This document shows, in pieces, positions 34,300 through 42,017 of a DNA stretch of 44,700 nucleotides. The notes under the pieces are model-generated. The model saw only the letters and a program-made list of their open reading frames with translations, was not told where the DNA came from and searched no databases. The first letter of the stretch is position 1. Each line of letters opens with the position of its first letter. The DNA is taken from the NCBI RefSeq assembly GCF_946478885.1, contig NZ_CAMLDX010000016.1, forward strand, positions 1 to 44,700, in the 5' to 3' direction. This DNA is from an uncultured Bacillus sp. (lineage in GTDB: Bacteria; Bacillota; Bacilli; Bacillales_B; DSM-18226). Both the position numbers and the translations under genes were made by a program.

Positions 34300-35979
34300 T
34301 TGGCAGAATTACGTAGTAATATGATCAAGCAAGGTATCGACCGTGCTCCACACCGCAGTTTACTGCGTGCAGCGGGTGTGAAAGAAGAGGATTTCGGCAA
34401 ACCGTTTATTGCCGTTTGTAACTCTTATCTTGATATCATTCCGGGCCATGTTCATTTACAAAAATTCGGAAAATTAGTAAAAGAAGCAATTCGTGAAGCC
34501 GGTGGCGTACCTTTTGAATTTAATACAATCGGTGTAGACGATGGAATTGCCATGGGCCACATTGGGATGCGCTATTCTTTACCAAGCCGTGAAATCATTG
34601 CTGACTCAGTAGAAACTGTAGTCTCTGCGCACTGGTTTGACGGTATGGTTTGTATTCCAAACTGTGACAAAATTACACCTGGAATGATGATGGCAGCGAT
34701 GCGTGTTAATATTCCAACAATCTTTGTCAGCGGTGGTCCGATGGCGGCTGGTAAAGATGCAACCGGAAATACGCTTACTCTTACATCTGTGTTTGAAGGA
34801 GTTGGAGCTTACCAATCCGGACAAATTGATGAGAGTAAATTACAGGAGATCGAACAACTCGCATGTCCTTCCTGTGGCTCATGTTCCGGTATGTTCACTG
34901 CAAACTCTATGAACTGTCTGGCGGAGGGTCTTGGTCTTGCACTTCCTGGAAATGGAACTATTCTAGCAACTTCACCAGAACGATGTGAATTTGTCAAAAA
35001 GTCTGCAAAACAATTAATGGAACTAATCAAAAAGGACATTAAACCTCGTGATATCGTTACAGTGGAAGCCATCGATAACGCATTTGCATTAGACATGGCG
35101 ATGGGCGGTTCAACGAATACTGTGCTTCACACGCTAGCCATCGCAAATGAAGCAGAAATTGAATATCCATTAGAAAGAATTAATGAAATCGCCAATCGTG
35201 TGCCGCATCTTGCTAAAATTGCCCCGGCAAGTGATTATGCAATTGAAGATGTACACAGAGCCGGTGGAGTGAGTGCAATTATTAATGAACTCCTCAAAAA
35301 AGAAGGTGCCTTTAACGGCGACTGTTTATCCGTATCTGGCAAAACAATTCGCGAAAACGTAGCCGGTGCTGAAATTCTTGATACTGATGTTATTCACCCA
35401 TTAGACAACCCGCATTCAGAGCGCGGCGGACTTGCTGTTCTATTCGGCAACCTGGCTCCGGAAGGTTCGATCATTAAAGTTGGTGCCATTGATCCGGCTG
35501 TCGGCGGCTATCATAGAGGACCTGCTATCTGCTTTAATTCGCAAGAAGAGGCTCTATCCGGAATTATCACTGGTAAGGTAGAGGAAGGACATGTAGTTGT
35601 AATCCGTTATGAAGGTCCTAAAGGCGGTCCGGGTATGCCGGAAATGCTTGCTCCAACTTCACAAATTGTCGGACGCGGTCTTGGTGCGAAGGTCGGCTTA
35701 ATCACAGATGGACGGTTCTCCGGGGCATCCCGCGGTATATCAATTGGGCATATCTCTCCTGAAGCTGCAGAAGGCGGTCCAATCGCATTCGTTCAAGATG
35801 GAGATATCATTGAACTGGATATGAATAAAAGAACCATCACGCTTGAAATCTCTGAAGAAGAAATGGCAAAACGCAAAGCCGAGTGGAAAGGCTTTGAGCC
35901 TAAAGTGAAAAAAGGCTACCTTGCCCGCTACTCCAAGCTTGTAACAAATGCAAGCAAAGGCGGCATTATGAAAATTTAA
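34300..35979 (+). CDS. ilvD: Dihydroxy-acid dehydratase IlvD
   Basis: IlvD dehydrates 2,3-dihydroxy-isovalerate and -methylvalerate in valine, leucine and isoleucine synthesis, using an Fe-S cluster. The cluster and Mg2+ motifs are visible: [46 protein letters not shown], and later [11 protein letters not shown] and [10 protein letters not shown]. Length is 559 residues. TTG at 34300 is the chosen start: GGGGG lies eight bases upstream and the protein then begins [20 protein letters not shown] like its Bacillus homologues; an upstream ATG would overlap that site. No other ilv gene adjoins. Confidence 0.96.
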   Translation: MAELRSNMIKQGIDRAPHRSLLRAAGVKEEDFGKPFIAVCNSYLDIIPGHVHLQKFGKLVKEAIREAGGVPFEFNTIGVDDGIAMGHIGMRYSLPSREIIADSVETVVSAHWFDGMVCIPNCDKITPGMMMAAMRVNIPTIFVSGGPMAAGKDATGNTLTLTSVFEGVGAYQSGQIDESKLQEIEQLACPSCGSCSGMFTANSMNCLAEGLGLALPGNGTILATSPERCEFVKKSAKQLMELIKKDIKPRDIVTVEAIDNAFALDMAMGGSTNTVLHTLAIANEAEIEYPLERINEIANRVPHLAKIAPASDYAIEDVHRAGGVSAIINELLKKEGAFNGDCLSVSGKTIRENVAGAEILDTDVIHPLDNPHSERGGLAVLFGNLAPEGSIIKVGAIDPAVGGYHRGPAICFNSQEEALSGIITGKVEEGHVVVIRYEGPKGGPGMPEMLAPTSQIVGRGLGAKVGLITDGRFSGASRGISIGHISPEAAEGGPIAFVQDGDIIELDMNKRTITLEISEEEMAKRKAEWKGFEPKVKKGYLARYSKLVTNASKGGIMKI

Positions 35980-35987
35980 TCTATACT

Positions 35988-36018
35988 AAAATGGAGCTCA
36001 TCTTGGGCCCCATTTTTT
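35988..36018 (+). terminator. Terminator of ilvD
   Basis: AAAATGG and CCATTTT flank a GC / GGC inner pairing and are followed by TTTTTTG, 9 bp after the stop. Confidence 0.65.
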
Positions 36019-36210
36019 GTTTGATTTCCATAAAAAAATCTCGTGCATCAGATCAATCCCAACATAAAAAGAGCCGTTGCCTCGGGGGAATTCTCCTCCC
36101 TACAGTAAAACGGGCGAAAATATTACCGAAACAAGAAGAAAACAGTATTTGATAGTTAGAGAGCCATCTATCAGTATTCCACATTTCGAAAGAAAGTAGC
36201 GTAATTTTGA

Positions 36211-36328
36211 AAAGGGCTGTCCCATAAGGCGTCAGGCATCCATAATCTGTCCATATCCCATGTAATTTCTGCATGATACAAGATATTGTACTGTAAGTGC
36301 CTATACCTTTGCTTGTGGACAAGCTCCT
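36211..36328 (-). repeat. Interspersed GTGTCAGGCAC repeat, long form, copy 4 (inverted)
   Basis: About 118 bp in the opposite direction to the other copies. GGGCTGTCCCATAAGGCGTC at the left matches the reverse complement of the right ends of copies 1 and 3, and GTGCCTATACC with following AAGCTCC corresponds to their left ends. It lies between ilvD and the DUF1540 gene. Confidence 0.65.
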
Positions 36329-36374
36329 TGATTACTCCATCGCTAAAAGAAATATTCTTTTTTAAAATTTAATT

Positions 36375-36393
36375 GATAATAATTTTCATTATT
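36375..36393. promoter_or_regulatory. Fur-box-like palindrome without an evident target gene
   Basis: GATAATAATTTTCATTATT matches 15 of 19 positions of the classical Fur consensus. It lies behind the DUF1540 gene and is not followed by a recognisable gene on either side; chance in AT-rich DNA is possible. Confidence 0.35.
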
Positions 36394-36445
36394 GTTAAGA
36401 CTAACGAATGGATAAGGCAACCAATGAAGGCTGCCTCTGGATAAG

Positions 36446-36601
36446 TTAAATTTTTGATTCAAATGTTTGGCAATCCGTTTCTTCAGACGTAGACGCCTTT
36501 GCTCCCATTCGGTTAACAACATTAATAGAGGAAGCATTGCACAGATTTCCTGCTGCCCAATAACTACAGTTATTGACTTCGCACTTTACATCTTTAGCCA
36601 T
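36446..36601 (-). CDS. DUF1540 domain protein (small Cys-rich)
   Basis: This 51-residue protein matches the DUF1540 pattern: CEVNNCSYWAAGNLCNASSI and a final DCQTF, giving four cysteines (7, 12, 21, 44) that probably bind a metal ion. Bacillus members are common and often linked to sporulation, but no function is established. The ATG at 36601 follows GGGGGTGAAGG; a longer reading frame runs upstream through a palindromic repeat and is not credible as protein. Confidence 0.85.
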   Translation of the reverse strand: MAKDVKCEVNNCSYWAAGNLCNASSINVVNRMGAKASTSEETDCQTFESKI

Positions 36602-36659
36602 CCCTTCACCCCCTTCTTTCTTAGTTTGCCCCAAAAAAGATAATTTTGAACCTTGTTTC

Positions 36660-36727
36660 GGTGTCAGGCACGCAAAAAAGACATTTGTCTTTTTTGCGTG
36701 CCTGACACCATAAATGGACATTTGTCC
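36660..36727. repeat. Palindromic repeat P1 (perfect 24-bp arms)
   Basis: Two perfectly complementary 24-bp arms (36660-36683 and 36686-36709) face each other across TT. The outer end is GGTGTCAGGCAC, the inner part GCAAAAAAGACA. A trailing TAAATGGACATTTGTCC follows. It lies just upstream of the DUF1540 gene. A near-identical palindrome is at 43360. Confidence 0.9.
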
Positions 36728-36954
36728 TTGTGAAAAGTACAGTGTTTTTTTATTTAGGTGATCTGTAGGGATGGAGCGTGTTCATTTCGTCTATATTTCT
36801 GCACAGGTGAATATGTAAGTAATTGAAAATATGGGAATTTGCCTGATTTTATGGTAATCTTTCTGCATGGGTTTTTTTCTTGTAGCATACTTTGTATTGA
36901 AGGGGACAACCGAGCAGTTACTTACATAAAGTGAAAATTAGTTGGAGGGTTAAC

Positions 36955-37566
36955 ATGCAAAGCTGGATTACAGATTTTATGGAGCAGTTTGGTTATATCG
37001 GGATTTTTCTGATGATTGCATTAGAAAACGTCTTTCCCCCGATTCCTTCGGAGGTTATTCTTCCTTTTGGCGGTTTTATGACCACTTATACCGATTTAAC
37101 TATAGTTGGGGTGATTATTGCATCAACGGCAGGTTCAGTCGCAGGTGCTGTAATTTTATATGGGATTGGCTTGCTGCTTGATGTAGAAAGATTGGAAAAG
37201 ATTATCAACCGCTGGGGGCATATTTTGCGCGTCACTAAGGATGATATTCACAAGGCTGACACTTGGTTTGACAAATACGGTATTTGGACCGTGCTTTTCT
37301 GTCGAATGATTCCTTTAATCCGCAGTTTAATATCGATTCCTGCAGGGATGTCAAATATGAAATTCAGTCTCTTCCTCCTTTTTACTTTCATCGGAACCTT
37401 AATTTGGAACATTATTCTTGTGTCCATCGGTGCAGTATTAGGTGAAAACTGGGGGAAAATAACAGAAATTATGGATGTTTATTCCAATATCGCCTATGTC
37501 ATTATTGGTATTGGTATTATTGTATTTCTTGTCTGGTTTTTCCGTAAAAAACGGAACAAAGCATAA
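36955..37566 (+). CDS. DedA family membrane protein, probable undecaprenyl-phosphate translocase (UptA/YngC-like)
   Basis: DedA-family proteins include UptA, which returns undecaprenyl phosphate across the cytoplasmic membrane. This 203-residue protein has the family blocks ENVFPPIPSEVILPFGGF (near 20-37), GYGIWTVLFCRMIPLIRSLISIPAGMSNM with the two conserved arginines, and about five membrane segments. The start MQSWITDFMEQFGYIGIFL follows TTGGAGGG and closely resembles Bacillus subtilis YngC. uppP begins 25 bp downstream, strongly suggesting one operon for lipid-carrier recycling. The translocase role is from studies of homologues. Confidence 0.88.
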   Translation: MQSWITDFMEQFGYIGIFLMIALENVFPPIPSEVILPFGGFMTTYTDLTIVGVIIASTAGSVAGAVILYGIGLLLDVERLEKIINRWGHILRVTKDDIHKADTWFDKYGIWTVLFCRMIPLIRSLISIPAGMSNMKFSLFLLFTFIGTLIWNIILVSIGAVLGENWGKITEIMDVYSNIAYVIIGIGIIVFLVWFFRKKRNKA

Positions 37567-37591
37567 ATTATCATAAGGAGAACTTTTTACA

Positions 37592-38428
37592 ATGGATTTT
37601 ATTGAAATTCTGAAAGCGATCATTTTAGGGATGGTCGAAGGACTAACGGAATTCGCCCCTGTTTCCTCAACAGGGCATATGATTATCGTTGATGATATGT
37701 GGTTGAAATCGAAAGAGTTTCTGGCACAGCCAGTAGCCAATACATTTAAAATCGTCATTCAACTAGGGTCAATACTAGCTACCGTTGTTGTCTTTAAAGA
37801 TCGGTTTATTGATATTCTTGGCTTAAACAGGGTTTTCCACAAGGAAAGAGTAGTCACAGTCGGAGGAGGGCACTTAAATCTTTTGCATATATTGATTGGC
37901 TTAATTCCAGCCGGTGTCCTAGGCTTTTTATTTGAGGATTACATTGATAATAATTTATTCTCAATCAATACCGTCGCTATCGGTTTAATCCTCGGTGCAC
38001 TCCTAATGATTATCGCTGATTTATTTGGCGGGAAGCGGCCATCTGTTAATTCACTGGATGCTATCAGTTATAAACAGGCGTTTGTCGTTGGACTGTATCA
38101 ATGTTTATCATTATGGCCTGGTTTTTCCCGCTCAGGGGCTACCATTTCCGGCGGTGTCTTAACCGGATTAAACCACCGGGTTGCAGCGGACTTTACCTTT
38201 ATTATGGCCGTTCCAATTATGGCCGGTGCCAGTTTTCTCTCTCTTTTAAAAAACTGGCAGTACTTTACAGTCGATGCCCTGCCGTTTTTTATTGTAGGAT
38301 TTATCAGTGCGTTTATCTTTGCCCTGATTTCAATCCGATTCTTCCTGAAGCTAATTAATAAGGTCAAGCTCCTTCCATTTGCATTCTATCGAATTATCGT
38401 GGCAGCTGCCATTTATATCTTTTCCTAA
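37592..38428 (+). CDS. uppP: Undecaprenyl-diphosphatase UppP (BacA family)
   Basis: UppP removes a phosphate from undecaprenyl pyrophosphate so that the carrier lipid can be reused for peptidoglycan and teichoic acid synthesis; overproduction gives bacitracin resistance. The 278 residues show the two family motifs GMVEGLTEFAPVSSTGHMI (about 12-30) and PGFSRSGATISGGVLTGL (about 172-189), with the catalytic glutamate, histidine and arginine in these blocks, and about eight helices. AAGGAG precedes the ATG. Downstream of the DedA-type gene in a two-gene unit closed by a terminator. Confidence 0.95.
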   Translation: MDFIEILKAIILGMVEGLTEFAPVSSTGHMIIVDDMWLKSKEFLAQPVANTFKIVIQLGSILATVVVFKDRFIDILGLNRVFHKERVVTVGGGHLNLLHILIGLIPAGVLGFLFEDYIDNNLFSINTVAIGLILGALLMIIADLFGGKRPSVNSLDAISYKQAFVVGLYQCLSLWPGFSRSGATISGGVLTGLNHRVAADFTFIMAVPIMAGASFLSLLKNWQYFTVDALPFFIVGFISAFIFALISIRFFLKLINKVKLLPFAFYRIIVAAAIYIFS

Positions 38429-38496
38429 AAAATGAATGCCCGCTGACATGTTCGATTGAGTAGAAAAGACCTTTCTTAGAAGGTTTTACAAAAAAA

Positions 38497-38537
38497 AAAG
38501 AATTCCTGTATCTATTGTGGACAGGAGTTCTTTTTAT
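38497..38537 (+). terminator. Terminator of the DedA-uppP pair
   Basis: AAAGAATTCCTGT pairs with ACAGGAGTTCTTT (one mismatch) and is followed by TTATTATT. It lies 69 bp behind uppP. Confidence 0.75.
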
Positions 38538-38666
38538 TATTCGGAAGATCCCATTTGTCATTGTCGAGACTGAAAGGCAACTATTGAATTCCCCTAAGAA
38601 AACACCCTGTGCTTCAGCTTCATAGGAACCATTCATTTCCTTTTACCCGAATCAGCAAAGAATATT

Positions 38667-39923
38667 TTATGATAAAATTCGTTTTTCTCCTTCTAGTGCG
38701 CGGATGTCAGATATATTTTGTGTGAATTCCAATGTACCCATATACTTTCCTTCTTCATCCCGGATAGCAAAGTAGCGGATATAGATGAATTTGTCTCCGA
38801 TATTGATCCAGAAATCCTCAACATCCTTTGCCCCTGATTTAAAATCCTGCAGTAATTTTTCTACAACATGAACGCTTTGCGGCGGATGACAGTTCTGAAC
38901 GGTACGGCCGATAACCGCTTTTGTTCTAGCAAAGATTCTCTCTTTCCCATGAGAAAAATAGCGGACAACATCATTTTCATCGATAAAGGTAATGTCCACC
39001 GGCATATGATTCAGGAGGATTTCTAGCTGTTTCAGTGAAACAATTCCCGTTTCAAAGCGGATATAGCCGGCAAAATAAGCATCATCCGTTTCATCCTCTA
39101 CCGTTTCAACTTCAAGTGGATGACGTTTTGGTTTCCACACACTCTGAGGTGCTGTTAAACAAAAACCAATCAATTCGCTTTCAGCAGCGATCTTAGCCCA
39201 TTCATCCTCTGTTAAGGTTTCCAGTGCCATTGGGAACAGAATATTTTCCTCTTTAAATATCATTTCGCTAACTTCTTTTATTACCTGATTTAAAATAGAG
39301 ACGGCTTTGTATTGATCGCCTGTATAGTTTATTATCGCTTTTTTTGCATCTTTAATGGCGAGACGGATCGCATCATCTACTCCCCACATAACTTGTGTTG
39401 GCCCAAAAATACCATACTTTTCAAGATATGGGAATAGAAGATTTTCTTTTCTAGAATAGTGCTTATCAATATCCCATAAAAGGTTTAAATCTTCAAGCAG
39501 CTTAAAGCGGTTCTCATCAGAATCATCTTTTTCAAAGTGTTCTTTGTGCATCTGAAGCTTGAAGTTTACCAACATGTCAACTTCTTTGTTCTCCATTTTC
39601 CACGTATGAACAGGATGTCCCGGTTCATCCTCAGGTTTCTCAGAACGGTGGATGTCCTCAATGGAACCCTTAAATACCTCAGCGTGCACAGAGCAAAAGC
39701 GCTGAATCTCGGATGCCGGAATTCCGTCCTCCTGCATTAATGCCTGCTCCAGCTGAGAAATTTGTGCTACCGTTATATCACCGACCGCTTCTTCAAACTT
39801 TGCCTTTACTTCGGCAATATCCTTTCCTGCATGAAGTTCTTTCATAATCTCCTTCAGCATTTCCAGGCGTTCACTTTTATTATTCATAACGACCTCACGA
39901 TTATTGATTAATTCACTCATCAT
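38667..39923 (-). CDS. DUF438 / hemerythrin-like / PAS domain protein
   Basis: This 418-residue cytosolic protein joins an N-terminal DUF438 helical region (about 15-95), a hemerythrin-like HHE region (about 100-235; HPVHTW, HKEHFE, DKHYSRKENLLFPYL, EENILFPMALE) able to hold a di-iron centre, and a C-terminal PAS domain (about 295-410; VDITFIDENDVVRYFSHGKERIFART, RTVQNCHPPQSV). Such proteins are thought to sense or handle oxygen or nitric oxide but are poorly characterised. AGGAGG precedes the start; the second of two adjacent ATGs (39920) has the better spacing. It follows the DUF1858 gene behind an FNR promoter, which fits an anaerobic role. Confidence 0.87.
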   Translation of the reverse strand: MMSELINNREVVMNNKSERLEMLKEIMKELHAGKDIAEVKAKFEEAVGDITVAQISQLEQALMQEDGIPASEIQRFCSVHAEVFKGSIEDIHRSEKPEDEPGHPVHTWKMENKEVDMLVNFKLQMHKEHFEKDDSDENRFKLLEDLNLLWDIDKHYSRKENLLFPYLEKYGIFGPTQVMWGVDDAIRLAIKDAKKAIINYTGDQYKAVSILNQVIKEVSEMIFKEENILFPMALETLTEDEWAKIAAESELIGFCLTAPQSVWKPKRHPLEVETVEDETDDAYFAGYIRFETGIVSLKQLEILLNHMPVDITFIDENDVVRYFSHGKERIFARTKAVIGRTVQNCHPPQSVHVVEKLLQDFKSGAKDVEDFWINIGDKFIYIRYFAIRDEEGKYMGTLEFTQNISDIRALEGEKRILS

Positions 39924-39934
39924 CCATACCTCCT

Positions 39935-40056
39935 AAAAATTCGGGTTTACCCCTTCCCTTACCTCCAGATGAAAAGGAACATTCTTGAACTGGCTTCTCT
40001 TGTCTTTCGTTTATTTGTTATCCAGGCACCGGGTGTCATCCTTAACCCGATTTTTT
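39935..40056 (-). repeat. Inverted repeat bracketing the DUF1858-DUF438 intergenic segment
   Basis: Arms AAAAATTCGGGTTTA and TAACCCGATTTTTT lie about 95 bp apart between the two genes, the first directly at the DUF438 ribosome site. Folded, they would put the ribosome site of DUF438 next to a long stem. No coding sequence is apparent inside. Confidence 0.4.
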
Positions 40057-40076
40057 ATTCAGCTTCCCTGAAATCC

Positions 40077-40304
40077 TTATTGTTTAACGGTATATCCGTA
40101 TTTTTCAAATGTTTCCTTGATATGGGAAAGGTCTATTCCTCTCATTTGGGCTCCTTTTTTGATGGTCATGACCCGACCCGCAGTTTGTAGCATTCCCGGT
40201 TTTGTGATTTGCTCAAAGCCAAGCTCCTTCATAACTTCGCTGACAAATGGATCTGCTGCACAAAGTTCATTAATAGTCTTATGAAAATCAATAATCTTAT
40301 TCAT
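40077..40304 (-). CDS. DUF1858 domain protein
   Basis: A 75-residue protein of the DUF1858 family, also found as the N-terminal part of the iron-sulfur repair protein ScdA/YtfE. Visible pattern: TINELCAADPFVSEVMKELGFEQI followed by LQTAGRVMTIKKGAQMRGIDLSHI. The single cysteine (in ELCAAD) and helix pattern are kept. GAGGTG precedes the ATG by eight bases. It opens the operon with the DUF438-PAS gene under an FNR-type promoter, pointing to a role in low-oxygen or nitrosative conditions. Mechanism unknown. Confidence 0.86.
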   Translation of the reverse strand: MNKIIDFHKTINELCAADPFVSEVMKELGFEQITKPGMLQTAGRVMTIKKGAQMRGIDLSHIKETFEKYGYTVKQ

Positions 40305-40356
40305 TATGGCTCACCTCGTAGTGAAAGTTTATAAAATAAATAGATTTTTATCTTCA

Positions 40357-40371
40357 TGAGAACTGTTCTCA
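40357..40371. promoter_or_regulatory. Perfect 15-bp palindrome at the DUF1858 transcription start
   Basis: TGAGAACTGTTCTCA is fully symmetric about its central T. By the promoter geometry it occupies about +1 to +15, a classic repressor position. It is not a PerR, Fur, LexA, Rex or NsrR consensus that I recognise. Confidence 0.45.
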
Positions 40372-40377
40372 CAAAAC

Positions 40378-40420
40378 AGTATACTTCCAATGCAAATATC
40401 ATATTGTGATACAAATCACT
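40378..40420 (-). promoter_or_regulatory. FNR-dependent promoter of the DUF1858-DUF438 operon
   Basis: TGTGATACAAATCACT (40405-40420) matches the FNR/CRP half sites TGTGA-N6-TCACA at nine of ten bases. On the minus strand a TATACT -10 (40378-40383) lies so that the box centre falls exactly 41.5 bp before the predicted start (40371), the position used by Bacillus Fnr. There is no -35, as expected for an activated promoter. Confidence 0.8.
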
Positions 40421-40756
40421 CTTTGCTTATCCGTCTAGCAGAATGATTTTATACAGAGCAATTTACTCTTTTGTACTATCCCTAAAGGACAGGCATACAT
40501 TATATAAACGGGATCTCCTAAATAATTAAGCCCGTTTTGTGTCCTTTTCTTGAATATTTTTTCACCAGGGAAAAGAGAGATCCAGCATGACCATTTAACC
40601 GTTTATCTTAGAAAGAGCTTCTATCATGTTCCTTGTCGAGATTCTCCTGCAAGGCACACATTCAACGAATCAATCACTGGAAACACTCCGGTATCCGCAA
40701 GGGCTGTCATAATGCGCCACAGCATTGACAACAAAGAGGAAAGGAGCCAATCGGCC
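40421..40756. other. Gap upstream of the anchored protein gene
   Basis: An open frame runs through most of this gap into the next gene but lacks a ribosome site at its own starts and has an unlikely composition until 40757. No other structure is clear. Confidence 0.4.
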
Positions 40757-41146
40757 GTGAAAAAATATTTCCCGATTGCAGGTCTAGCCATCACAATCAT
40801 CGCTTTCAGTTATCTTCAATCCCCCTATTCTTTAATAAACAAAGATTACGTCCAAATGACAACCGTTCCAAATGAAGTGTTTCTCGCAGAAGCTCGAGGA
40901 GGGATGGAAGCAGAAGAAGAAAAACAGGAAACAGAGGAAGCAGCTAGCACAGAAAACAGCGGAGAGGATAAAGAAATCGCTCCTCAAAACTATACATTAG
41001 AATTAGTCCTCGAAGAAAGAACCAAAGTAGACGGTTTTATTGAAGAAACCTATCATGAATATGAAATTTACAGGGACAAAAGTGGTCAGGTTATTAAAAA
41101 AATACCGACGGCTCATTACAGCTATCTCCGCTATTATGACCATTAA
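40757..41146 (+). CDS. Membrane-anchored acidic protein, unknown function
   Basis: About 129 residues: an N-terminal basic pair and hydrophobic segment (KKYFPIAGLAITIIAFSYLQ, an uncleaved anchor or signal), then an outside part with a Glu-rich linker (AEEEKQETEEAASTENSGED) and a small beta-like tail (LELVLEERTKVDGFIEETYHEYEIYRDKSGQVIKKIPT). GTG at 40757 is chosen because AAGGAG is 10 bases upstream and the anchor begins there; ATG at 40712 would add 15 residues. I do not recognise the family. It has its own terminator. Confidence 0.6.
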   Translation: MKKYFPIAGLAITIIAFSYLQSPYSLINKDYVQMTTVPNEVFLAEARGGMEAEEEKQETEEAASTENSGEDKEIAPQNYTLELVLEERTKVDGFIEETYHEYEIYRDKSGQVIKKIPTAHYSYLRYYDH

Positions 41147-41194
41147 ACCAACAGTGCCCGCACTCTCGTAGAATGCCGGGCACTGTTGGTTTTA
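41147..41194. terminator. Bidirectional terminator between convergent genes
   Basis: A perfect 14-bp stem ACCAACAGTGCCCG / CGGGCACTGTTGGT starts right after the stop of the plus-strand gene and is followed by TTTTATTG. Its right end touches the stop of the convergent DUF2935 gene. Confidence 0.85.
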
Positions 41195-41617
41195 TTGATT
41201 ATAAAGAAGGGCTTGAGCAATACCCACGAAATATTCCGATTCACGGATAATATGATCTAGAACGACTTTAGCTGTTTGATTAACGCTAACGGTAGCGCTT
41301 TCTGTTTTGATTTGCTGGCAAAGCTTAATAAATTGCAGACTTTGCTTCAAACAGAAAGATACGATCTCTAAAACCTGTTGCTGCAGGGCAGTGGAAATAT
41401 AGTAGGCTGAGCGAACAACCGATTCAATGAATCGCAATACCTTCTGATGTGTTTCTCCAAGGGCCTTTTCCCACTTTTTTAACGCTTCTATATATTCCTC
41501 TTCCAGGTTATCCACCAGTTCTCTGATAACCACAGTATGTTCTGTTTCCTGATGCTTCCAAAACTCTGCTTCATCCAAGATTCGCAGCGGCATCTGCTGT
41601 CCATAATAATGTTGCAA
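41192..41617 (-). CDS. DUF2935-type helical protein
   Basis: A 141-residue all-helical protein opening MQHYYGQQMPLRILDEAEFWKHQETEHTVVIREL, which resembles the N-terminal half of DUF2935 proteins (ferritin-like helical bundle; FWKHQ-EHT-like pattern with histidines). Members elsewhere are roughly twice this length as I recall, so this may be a one-repeat form. The start is TTG with AGGAGG eight bases upstream. Function unknown; it is transcribed alone towards a shared terminator. Confidence 0.65.
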   Translation of the reverse strand: MQHYYGQQMPLRILDEAEFWKHQETEHTVVIRELVDNLEEEYIEALKKWEKALGETHQKVLRFIESVVRSAYYISTALQQQVLEIVSFCLKQSLQFIKLCQQIKTESATVSVNQTAKVVLDHIIRESEYFVGIAQALLYNQ

Positions 41618-42017
41618 TCCCGATTCCTCCTCATATGATCTTCACCACAATATATGATGGACATCCCCCGGTTATACTGATAACAAGCAATTTCCCATTG
41701 GAGGAAGAATGGCGAACTTTCCGTTCAGGTACAAGCCAGATTTTTGTTATAGGGTCATCTATAATTCCGCTCTCTTTTCTATTTCGTCAGTTTTCATCGC
41801 AATCCTTATTTTTCCAAAATAATCTTTGATAAATTGACAGATTTGTACGAGCTAAATAAATTTAATGTCCCTTCTTCAGGTACCCAATCAGGGATTTTTT
41901 CCTGCGAAGGCGTATGGTATGATGATTAAAGTTGGTAATACGGGATTGCATTCATGTATACTTACAATTTTCTGCCAATAATTTTTGTCGTTATTGAGTG
42001 TTTTGGAGGGGTTTTTC
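41618..42017. other. Divergent intergenic region before the SNF transporter gene
   Basis: Holds one marginal small reading frame (41709-41822) and otherwise AT-rich DNA. A GGAGGGG site at 42005-42011 belongs to the transporter gene. No clear promoter or riboswitch recognised. Confidence 0.4.
41709..41822 (+). CDS. Possible small hydrophobic peptide (doubtful)
   Basis: A 37-residue frame with ATG preceded by GGAGGAAGA reads MANFPFRYKPDFCYRVIYNS and then a hydrophobic end. The ribosome site is good but close to the start. Without homologues in view it may be chance. Confidence 0.25.
   Translation: MANFPFRYKPDFCYRVIYNSALFSISSVFIAILIFPK

Noticed and set aside
36343..36537. 64-codon minus-strand frame overlapping the DUF1540 gene
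   Set aside because: Out-of-frame shadow of DUF1540 with no ribosome site.
36602..36721. N-terminal extension of the DUF1540 frame through palindrome P1
   Set aside because: The extension is the palindrome translated; the family starts at the MAKDVK methionine with a strong ribosome site.
40550..40756. Upstream extension of the anchored acidic protein
   Set aside because: No ribosome site at the upstream ATGs, and the membrane anchor begins at the GTG at 40757.
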